A stretch of 5,103 nt of DNA, from positions 1 to 5,103 of the forward strand of contig CALGMC010000284.1 in NCBI GenBank assembly GCA_937959145.1. Direction: 5' to 3'. This document shows positions 1 through 5,103 of the stretch, one piece after another. How positions within the stretch are numbered: the stretch's first letter is position 1; each line of letters begins with the position of its first letter. The stretch is from an uncultured Chlorobiales bacterium (GTDB lineage Bacteria; Bacteroidota; Chlorobiia; Chlorobiales; Thermochlorobacteraceae). Below the pieces are notes generated by a model. The model saw nothing but the letters and a program-made list of their open reading frames with translations. It did not search any database and was not told the DNA's origin. The translations under genes and the position numbers were made by a program.

Positions 1-1587
1 TTTTCCACCGTGCGCGATAGTGCAGAATTTCGCAACACGCTTCAAGAATTGCTCTTGCAACGATTTCCATCGACCACAAACGATACGCTCCAACTCGCAC
101 TCAAACTCGTTTCACCGCTCTTGCGCCCGAACATTTTTTACGATGAAGCCCAAACGCTTGAAGACCGTGAGCGCGCCGCACGGCAAGTTCCACTCGGCGA
201 AGGCATTGTGCGACAAAACGAAAAAATTATTTCTCGTGGCGAAATCGTTACGCCCGACATCAAGCGCAAGTTAGATTCGTTCATTCAAGCCAAGATGGAG
301 CGCGAAATGCCCGCTGGTGCGCTTCAACTTTACATCGGAAAAATTCTCATCATTTTTATCATCATCGGCGTTTTTACGACCTACCTCTACATTGCCCGCC
401 CGAAAATTTGGCACGACAATGCCATGCTCTTGCTCCTGTTTAGCATCACGCTGATTGAGCTTGTTGCCGTTTGGTATTCGCTTCAATTCGAGAACCTTTC
501 GCCCTATATTGTGCCGATTGGCTTGGCGTCGATTCTCTTCACCGTGATTTTCGATTCGCGCGTTGGCTTTTTCGCAACGGTAACGGTCGCCCTGCTTGCG
601 GGCACGATTCGCGGCAACGATTTTCCCTTTGCTTTGGCAACGATTTTCGCAGGAAGTCTGGGCGTATTTGCCACACGCGGCATTCGCAAACGCTCACAAG
701 TCTTCGCGCCTGTTTTGCTCGTGTTTGTCGGATATGCGGTCTCGATTTTAGCCTTCAACTTTTCGCGCCTTGCCAGCCTAAACGAAATTTTGAACGACTT
801 GCAATATGCCGCCATTAGTTCGCTCCTCTGCTTTTTGGTTTATCCGATTTTGCTGTTGATTGAAAAAGTCTTCGGCATTACAACCGATATGACCTTGATG
901 GAACTGAGCGACCTCAATCACCCGCTTTTGCGCGAAATGGCAACGAAAGCCCCAGGCACTTACGCGCATACAATGCAAGTGAGTTTGCTCGCCGAAGAAG
1001 CGGCATCGGCAATCGGTGCAAATCCTCTGCTCTGCCGCGTCGGGGCTTATTTCCACGACATTGGCAAAACTGCCGAAGCCGAATACTTCACTGAAAATCA
1101 AAATGGAAAAAACTTGCACGACAACCTGCAAGCCGTTACTAGCGGACGCATCATCGGCGACCACGTCAAACGTGGGTTAGCCATCGGACGCAAAAACAAT
1201 CTTCCCGAAGAAGTGCTCGACTTCATTCCCGAACATCACGGCACAACGGTGATTCACTTCTTTTATGATAAAGCCTTGAAGTCTCTTCCGCCCGATAAAC
1301 TCAACATCGATGATTTTCGCTACCCCGGTCCGAAGCCGCGCCGCAAAGAAACCGCGATTGTCATGCTTGCCGACGGCGTCGAAGCCTCCGTGCGCTCGCT
1401 CACCAATCCAACCGAAGAAACCATTTCGCAAATTATCGACGTCGTCATTCGCAAGCGGCTCGACGAAAATCAATTCAACGAATCCGATTTAACCTTTTCC
1501 GATTTAGAGCGCATCAAACAAAGTTTCATCAAAACGCTTGTCGCCAATAAGCATAAGCGCATTAAGTATCCCGGTCAGAAGATTTGA
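1..1587 (+). CDS. pgpH: PgpH-type 7TM HD-domain phosphohydrolase, 5'-truncated by window edge
   Basis: Probable membrane-bound cyclic-di-AMP phosphodiesterase, known in the PgpH family to hydrolyse c-di-AMP to pApA in the cytoplasm. Residues are numbered from the GTG at 10. Residues 1-100 are the end of an extracellular 7TMR-HDED domain (note RGEIVTPD at 76-83). Seven hydrophobic segments lie near 107-129, 137-157, 165-181, 185-199, 203-222, 231-250 and 266-285. The cytoplasmic HD domain (about 300-515) carries H320, the HD pair H349-D350 in FHDIGK, H385, H409-H410 in PEHHGT and D455 in LADGVEAS. This is the full set of di-metal ligands of the family, so the enzyme should be active. The frame is open to base 1 with no stop, and family members are usually about 700-800 residues, so the GTG at 10 is internal and roughly 200 or more N-terminal residues are missing. 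The gene ends 9 bases from the convergent endonuclease gene. The family call is firm; the c-di-AMP substrate is inferred from the family. Confidence 0.93.
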   Translation, partial: FSTVRDSAEFRNTLQELLLQRFPSTTNDTLQLALKLVSPLLRPNIFYDEAQTLEDRERAARQVPLGEGIVRQNEKIISRGEIVTPDIKRKLDSFIQAKMEREMPAGALQLYIGKILIIFIIIGVFTTYLYIARPKIWHDNAMLLLLFSITLIELVAVWYSLQFENLSPYIVPIGLASILFTVIFDSRVGFFATVTVALLAGTIRGNDFPFALATIFAGSLGVFATRGIRKRSQVFAPVLLVFVGYAVSILAFNFSRLASLNEILNDLQYAAISSLLCFLVYPILLLIEKVFGITTDMTLMELSDLNHPLLREMATKAPGTYAHTMQVSLLAEEAASAIGANPLLCRVGAYFHDIGKTAEAEYFTENQNGKNLHDNLQAVTSGRIIGDHVKRGLAIGRKNNLPEEVLDFIPEHHGTTVIHFFYDKALKSLPPDKLNIDDFRYPGPKPRRKETAIVMLADGVEASVRSLTNPTEETISQIIDVVIRKRLDENQFNESDLTFSDLERIKQSFIKTLVANKHKRIKYPGQKI

Positions 1588-1596
1588 AAGTTTCTA

Positions 1597-2253
1597 TCAT
1601 TTTTGCTCCCACTTTGCTCTGACTTTTTTGAAGTATTCAATTCGCTCCGATATTTTCTCTATCTCCCTTGGATAAAATTCAAGCATGACATCGCATAATG
1701 CTATCATCCACTTTTCGCGCGTCATTTTTTCATCAATAACAAGCCGATTAGCATTAGCAATTTGAATTTGACCCCAGCCCAACGCACCGATTGTCAAGCA
1801 CTCCCACGCAAGAAACTCAATGGGGAGAAAATGAACCTCTTTAACAGACAACCTATTTTCCGATACGGAATATCGTATAAACAGAATTGAGAAATAATTC
1901 TTGTCGTCTTCGTAAAAGCGTGCCAATCTTTCAACAGAGGTTAAGTTAGGCATATTGAAACTTGTGTTTTCACGATGGGTTTTCACATCAACGACACAAT
2001 AATTGTCATCGGTATCAGTGAATGCAAAGTCCGCCATAGCGCGACGTGCAAACTTAGCAGAATAGTTTTTTGAGAAGGACTGAATGATCTTTGCAAAGTT
2101 ATCTGATAAGATTTCTTGAAGTGCGTCTCCAACCGCTCTGGGGCTACTTGCTGTGGCTTGCGAAAGAAATGATTTTTGATTGTTGATAAGATCTTTCACA
2201 CTTTTTTCAATATGTTCGCGATTTCCTTTCTGAAAGACTTGTGAAATCTTCAT
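1597..2253 (-). CDS. Probable HincII-like type II restriction endonuclease (PD-(D/E)XK fold)
   Basis: A 218-residue protein that probably cuts unmodified DNA, paired with the methyltransferase just upstream. The visible nuclease signature is D75 in RRAMADF, then D89-V-K91 in VVDVKTH. This fits the D-(about 14)-D-X-K metal site of the EcoRV/HincII group. From memory, HincII has D114 and D127-V-K129, with a similar DVKTRN segment followed by APNIISA; here DVKTHREN is followed by MPNLTS. Further resemblance lies in a QIQ-containing strand (162-164, after LGWG) and TREKW (178-182), against HincII TREEW, ahead of a C-terminal helix. It is about 40 residues shorter than HincII (about 258). The ATG overlaps the methyltransferase stop (ATGA), with no strong Shine-Dalgarno, so translation probably depends on coupling. 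Sampled DNA is AT-rich (1861-1920: 21 of 60 G+C; 2041-2100: 23 of 60), which suggests transfer. The endonuclease role is well supported by fold motif plus context; the HincII kinship rests on recalled sequence and needs a profile search. Confidence 0.8.
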   Translation of the reverse strand: MKISQVFQKGNREHIEKSVKDLINNQKSFLSQATASSPRAVGDALQEILSDNFAKIIQSFSKNYSAKFARRAMADFAFTDTDDNYCVVDVKTHRENTSFNMPNLTSVERLARFYEDDKNYFSILFIRYSVSENRLSVKEVHFLPIEFLAWECLTIGALGWGQIQIANANRLVIDEKMTREKWMIALCDVMLEFYPREIEKISERIEYFKKVRAKWEQK

Positions 2254-3236
2254 AGCAGTTTTTCTTGAATGATTGGGGGATTGCTCTTTTTGCTCGTCTT
2301 CTTTTGTGCGTTCAGCGAATTGCGCTCCCAGAAGACGCCGTCGTGATAGCCTTGAATGGTTTTATCGTGCTCCGCCAAGTTGAGTCGCTTTGCCGCTAAA
2401 CAAGCGTAGTCTTTTTCTTTCTCGATACCTAAAAATCGACGGTTTAATTTTTTAGCCACAACCGCCGTAGTGCCTGAACCTAAGAACGGGTCAAAAACAA
2501 GGTCGCCTTCGTTTGAACTTGCAAGAATGAGTTTAGCAAGGAGTTTTTCAGGTTTCTGCGTGGGGTGGTCGGTGTTTTCAGACATGGACCAAAACGGAAT
2601 GGTGATGTCGGTCCAAAGGTTCGAGGGCGCGGTCAGTCTAAAATTGCCATCTTCGGTTTCTTCCCAATCTTTTGGAACGCCCTCTTCGCGATACGGCGCA
2701 AGCACACGCCGTTTCAGTTTGACTGCATCGGCATTGAAGGTGTAGGTATTGGACACGGTGCAAAACCAAATATCCTCAGAGCAGTTTTTCCAATTCGAGG
2801 TTGCGCCTCTGCCTTTCTCACGCTCCCAAGTAATGCGATTCCGGACGATGAGATATTTTTCCAACACTAATTGCAATGCGCCCGACATTCGCCAATCGCC
2901 ACATACATAAACGCTTGCTGTTGGCTTCAGGGTCTTTATCAATTTTGGCATCCACGATTCAAGGTAGTCGATGTATTCCGCCGTCGAGCGCGCTTGGAAC
3001 ACTGTGCCATTGAACGATTTGGTTAGATTGTATGGCGGGTCTAACATCAAAAGCGAGACAAAGCGTTCGGGCAGAAAGTCCAAAACGTCAAATAAATCGT
3101 TGTGAAAAATTTGATTTTCAAGCTCGCTTAGCGAAGCATTCTGCGATAGCGCACGAAGCTTTTTAGCGTAATCAGCGCGTTCTTCTTCGGTCAGCGTGAG
3201 CGTTCGATTTCGTTCTGCACGATGCGGTTGCGGCAT
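2250..3236 (-). CDS. Beta-class site-specific DNA methyltransferase (probably N6-adenine)
   Basis: A 328-residue S-adenosylmethionine-dependent amino-methyltransferase that should protect host DNA from the downstream endonuclease. The catalytic motif IV DPPY is at 66-69 (in LDPPYNLTKSFNG) and comes before the SAM-binding motif I FDPFLGSGTT at 248-257. The order IV, then target-recognition region, then I defines the beta class. HPTQKP (224-229, motif X region) precedes motif I, and FLGIEK (268-273) follows it as motif II/III. The region about 135-220, including WEREKGRG at 137-144 and a variable stretch to about 218, probably holds the target-recognition determinants. DPPY usually indicates N6-adenine methylation, while SPPY is more common for N4-cytosine; N4-cytosine is not excluded. 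The ATG lies 6 bases after the fni stop and the TGA overlaps the endonuclease ATG, so it is made before the nuclease. The upstream AAAAGG is only 2 bases from the ATG, so translation is probably coupled to fni. Length and motifs are complete; I see no sign of decay. Confidence 0.92.
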   Translation of the reverse strand: MPQPHRAERNRTLTLTEEERADYAKKLRALSQNASLSELENQIFHNDLFDVLDFLPERFVSLLMLDPPYNLTKSFNGTVFQARSTAEYIDYLESWMPKLIKTLKPTASVYVCGDWRMSGALQLVLEKYLIVRNRITWEREKGRGATSNWKNCSEDIWFCTVSNTYTFNADAVKLKRRVLAPYREEGVPKDWEETEDGNFRLTAPSNLWTDITIPFWSMSENTDHPTQKPEKLLAKLILASSNEGDLVFDPFLGSGTTAVVAKKLNRRFLGIEKEKDYACLAAKRLNLAEHDKTIQGYHDGVFWERNSLNAQKKTSKKSNPPIIQEKLL

Positions 3237-3242
3237 AGCCTT

Positions 3243-4337
3243 TTAACTTTTCTTTTCTATCAGCGTTTGTTTGAGCGATTTAATGTTCTTTGCGCCGACG
3301 AGGAACATCGTTGCGCGAAGGTCGTTCATCAAGCGCAAGGCAAACTGTTTGACGGCGTCTGCGCCCTCAGGCTCAAAGGCGGCTTTGAGAAACGGCTTTG
3401 CCAGTGCGGCAAGGTCGGCACCGAGCGTAAGGGCTTTGGCAATCTCGACGCCGTTTGTTATTCCCCCTGATGCAATCACTTGAACCGAGCGATACGCTTT
3501 CGAGCGACGAAGCCGTTTGAGTTCTTCCAAGCATACTGCCGTTGGAATGCCCCAGTTTAGGAGTTCTCTCAATCCCCCTTCGGTGAAGCGCGTATCTTGA
3601 TTGAATTGTTCGGTGAATCGAAGTTCTTCGACTTTCTGCCAATTTGTGCCGCCCGCGCCCGCAACATCAATTGCCTGCACGCCCGCGTCAATCAAGCGTT
3701 TTGCGGCGTCGCCCGAAATGCCGTTGCCAACTTCCTTTGCAATTACAGGCACGGAAATCGCTCGACACAGTTTCTTCAGTTGCGCTAAAACTCCTTTGAA
3801 GTTCGTATTGCCCTCGGGTTGAAAGAGTTCTTGTGTTGCGTTCAAGTGCACAATCAGTCCGTCGGCACGCACCAAGTCGAGCAAGAGTTTTGTTTGCGCA
3901 CGGCTTAAACCTGCTGCAACTTCAGCCGCGCCGATGTTGGCAAAAATAGGAATTGTGGGTGCTACGCGCCGCACCACCGAAAAACTTTCACGATGCGTTT
4001 CCGACTCCAACGCTTGTCGCATGCTCCCAATGCCCAACGGAATGTTCAACGCCTCGCACGCTTCAGCCAGCATCGCATTGACCTGCGTCGCGCCGTTGTA
4101 GCCGCCTGTCATAGACGAGACCATCAACGGATAGTTGATTTTCTTTGAGAGAAAGGTCGTCGAAAGGTCAATTTCATTGAGGTTGAGTTCGGGCACAGCG
4201 TTATGGCGAAATTCGTATCGCTCAAATCCGCTTCGTTTATTGAAATCCACATCGCCCTCGAGACAAAGTTCGACATGGCGTTGCTTTCGCTCAATCGTTT
4301 GTGTGGCTAATTCCTCATTTTGCATTTCTTGTTGCAT
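3243..4337 (-). CDS. fni: Type 2 isopentenyl-diphosphate delta-isomerase (FMN-dependent)
   Basis: Interconverts isopentenyl diphosphate and dimethylallyl diphosphate in isoprenoid synthesis (for quinones, carotenoids and similar products), in the cytoplasm, using reduced FMN and Mg2+. The 364 residues form a TIM-barrel of normal family length. Visible family motifs are ERKQRH (16-21), SSMTGG (74-79), GSMRQAL (104-110), HLNATQE (164-170, with the Q169-E170 pair expected to act in proton transfer and Mg2+ binding), KEVGNGIS (201-208), DVAGAGGTNW (224-233) and the phosphate/FMN-binding ASGGITNG (289-296). The first ~140 residues recall Chlorobium-type enzymes. The chosen ATG abuts the stop codon of the preceding gene (TAA directly followed by ATG), with no clear Shine-Dalgarno. 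Another in-frame ATG at codon 5 (4323-4325) is an equally possible start. Position suggests cotranscription with the ARH-like gene upstream and the methyltransferase downstream. G+C is high in a sampled stretch (3661-3720: 35 of 60), unlike the restriction genes. Confidence 0.96.
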   Translation of the reverse strand: MQQEMQNEELATQTIERKQRHVELCLEGDVDFNKRSGFERYEFRHNAVPELNLNEIDLSTTFLSKKINYPLMVSSMTGGYNGATQVNAMLAEACEALNIPLGIGSMRQALESETHRESFSVVRRVAPTIPIFANIGAAEVAAGLSRAQTKLLLDLVRADGLIVHLNATQELFQPEGNTNFKGVLAQLKKLCRAISVPVIAKEVGNGISGDAAKRLIDAGVQAIDVAGAGGTNWQKVEELRFTEQFNQDTRFTEGGLRELLNWGIPTAVCLEELKRLRRSKAYRSVQVIASGGITNGVEIAKALTLGADLAALAKPFLKAAFEPEGADAVKQFALRLMNDLRATMFLVGAKNIKSLKQTLIEKKS

Positions 4338-5000
4338 TTACTTTGTGATAATGTTTTGAAGGTGAAGACGGCTCAGAATTTCAGACGATTGTTCCAGCCC
4401 TTCGATCCACTCGTGTGGAATAGTTTGCACGCCGTTGAGCATGGCGACCGCACCGCCTGTAATTGCACCTGTAAGTGCCGTCAGCCCGCCCATATTGACC
4501 GTAGAAAGCACGGTGGTTTCAAAATCGCTGTGATTGCGTAGGAGCATCGCTAAGGCAAAATCAACTGCATCTTGTTCCGTCATGGCTTCATTGAACTGCA
4601 TCACCAAATCGGTTGGAAAGAGCGAGAGCGACTCGAGAATCTTTGATTTTGACCTACCGAAAATGGCTTCACTCATTTTGTCAGGATTCAATTCCCCTTG
4701 CGCTTCAATCGCCTGAAACAGCAAGCCAAGACGCACGTGTTCAGACGACGGAAAAAATAACTTCGTCCACGCCTCGATGATGTTTTCATTTGGCAGTTGC
4801 AGAAGCAGTTGCACGACATCTTTTGAACATTGCCCTTTGCGTAAGCCCGTTGGCGTGGCAGTTGAGTAGTATTCGTCCGTGTAGCCTTTAATGCCTTTGA
4901 AATACATTCGCACAATGTGGTGCGGCTTGCGATTGACAGGCAACCCGAGCGCATCGCCAATTAGCGTCCCGAGTATAAAGGCTTTTTCTCTTTCCGTCAT
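4338..5000 (-). CDS. ADP-ribosylglycohydrolase (DraG/ARH)-family protein, probably catalytically inactive
   Basis: A 220-residue protein with the family frame but a damaged active site. The N-terminus has the family GTLIGDALGLP (11-21). Where active members carry G-x-TDDT (two Mg2+-binding aspartates), this protein reads GQCSKD (56-61). Near the C-terminus, SDFETTVLSTVNMGG (158-172) followed by LTALTGAITGG (173-183) and IPHEW (194-198) aligns with the usual GGDTDT-x-GAIxGA segment, but both aspartates are replaced. It is also shorter than typical members (about 300 residues) and lacks a recognisable central RIAP-like motif. Removal of ADP-ribose from proteins, the family's reaction, is therefore unlikely; a binding or regulatory role is possible but unproven. 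No stops or frameshifts interrupt the frame. The ATG overlaps the stop of the preceding gene (ATGA), with AAGGAG 13 bases upstream, and the stop abuts the fni start. Family membership is good; inactivity is an inference from missing residues. Confidence 0.82.
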   Translation of the reverse strand: MTEREKAFILGTLIGDALGLPVNRKPHHIVRMYFKGIKGYTDEYYSTATPTGLRKGQCSKDVVQLLLQLPNENIIEAWTKLFFPSSEHVRLGLLFQAIEAQGELNPDKMSEAIFGRSKSKILESLSLFPTDLVMQFNEAMTEQDAVDFALAMLLRNHSDFETTVLSTVNMGGLTALTGAITGGAVAMLNGVQTIPHEWIEGLEQSSEILSRLHLQNIITK

Positions 5001-5103
5001 TGCGTAAATTTCGCTCCTTCGATTTGAATCAATTTGAAAAAACTTAATGCATCAACCAATGGCAAGTTCAAAAAAATCATTGCGCCTTTCTTCTGCCCGA
5101 ATT
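4997..5103 (-). CDS. 3' end of an unidentified upstream gene (last 34 codons)
   Basis: A reading frame enters from the right edge of the window (first full codon at 5101) and stays open for 34 codons: it begins FGQKKGAMIF, continues LNLPLVDALS and ends FFKLIQIEGAKFTQ. Its TGA stop (4997-4999) overlaps the ATG of the ARH-like gene as ATGA, the same junction type as between the methyltransferase and endonuclease genes. That geometry, the absence of stops and the lack of another explanation for these ~100 bases support a real gene end rather than a leader. The pattern (a positively charged turn, a hydrophobic strand ending in NLP, then an amphipathic helix) is loosely like the C-terminus of STAS/anti-sigma-antagonist domains, but this is too short to name. 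An internal ATG at 5078-5080 could also start a tiny 27-codon ORF, which I consider less likely. Confidence 0.55.
   Translation of the reverse strand, partial: FGQKKGAMIFLNLPLVDALSFFKLIQIEGAKFTQ
5014..5019 (-). promoter_or_regulatory. Shine-Dalgarno-like AAGGAG for the ARH-like gene
   Basis: AAGGAG is read on the minus strand, 13 bases before the ATG at 5000. The spacing is longer than ideal, and the motif lies inside the last codons (Glu-Gly-Ala) of the upstream gene. It would let ribosomes re-initiate at the ATGA overlap. It is the only strong Shine-Dalgarno match near any start in this minus-strand block. Confidence 0.4.

Noticed and set aside
10..12. GTG as the start of the phosphohydrolase gene
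   Set aside because: The frame is open to base 1, the protein begins in the middle of a 7TMR-HDED domain, and there is no ribosome-binding site; the gene is cut by the window edge.
778..1164. 128-codon minus-strand frame inside the phosphohydrolase gene
   Set aside because: It lies opposite the conserved HD-domain coding sequence, has no recognisable domain and no start signal; it is a codon-bias shadow.
2470..2870. Two plus-strand frames of 91 and 101 codons opposite the methyltransferase
   Set aside because: They mirror conserved methyltransferase codons on the other strand and show no domain or ribosome-binding site.
4323..4325. Second in-frame ATG as the only start of fni
   Set aside because: It cannot be excluded, but the first ATG directly abuts the previous stop, matching the tight junctions elsewhere; neither has a clear Shine-Dalgarno.
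4320..4541. Plus-strand 73-codon frame over the fni/ARH-like junction
   Set aside because: It is antisense to two well-supported genes, has no motif, and its start lies within fni codons.
5021..5103. Promoter for the minus-strand operon (TTGAAC or TTGCCA with a TAAGTT-like element)
   Set aside because: The spacing is poor and the stretch reads as coding sequence of the upstream gene end; the AT-richness is explained by Phe, Leu and Lys codons.

Overview
The window is protein-coding almost from edge to edge. One gene runs on the plus strand (1-1587, entering from the left edge) and five run on the minus strand (4997-5103, 4338-5000, 3243-4337, 2250-3236 and 1597-2253, in order of transcription). 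No non-coding stretch exceeds about 10 bases. I see no tRNA, rRNA, CRISPR array, insertion sequence or convincing promoter or terminator. The type 2 isopentenyl-diphosphate isomerase resembles, from memory, the green sulfur bacterial (Chlorobium-type) enzymes through its first ~140 residues. Together with moderate GC content, this suggests a member of the Chlorobiota or a nearby Bacteroidota-group lineage. That placement is an inference and was not tested by a search.

Left third: the plus-strand gene encodes the C-terminal ~530 residues of a PgpH-type membrane phosphohydrolase. It has part of the extracellular 7TMR-HDED domain, seven membrane helices and a complete HD domain, the architecture of cyclic-di-AMP phosphodiesterases. 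Its true start lies outside the window.

Right two thirds: the minus-strand genes form one tight block. (i) The last 34 codons of an unidentified gene overlap the next start by ATGA. (ii) A short protein of the ADP-ribosylglycohydrolase (DraG/ARH) family has lost the usual metal-binding acidic motifs. (iii) The type 2 isopentenyl-diphosphate isomerase gene, fni, has its ATG directly after the previous stop codon. (iv) A beta-class DNA methyltransferase starts 6 bases after fni. (v) A probable PD-(D/E)XK type II restriction endonuclease resembling HincII overlaps the methyltransferase by ATGA. The whole block looks cotranscribed and translationally coupled. The restriction-modification pair seems to have been appended to the end of a housekeeping isoprenoid operon, and sampled stretches of it are clearly more AT-rich than the flanking genes.

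The most interesting points are the compact HincII-like restriction-modification system, the complete absence of the HincII site class GTYRAC from the window, and the apparently metal-site-dead ARH-like protein coupled to fni.
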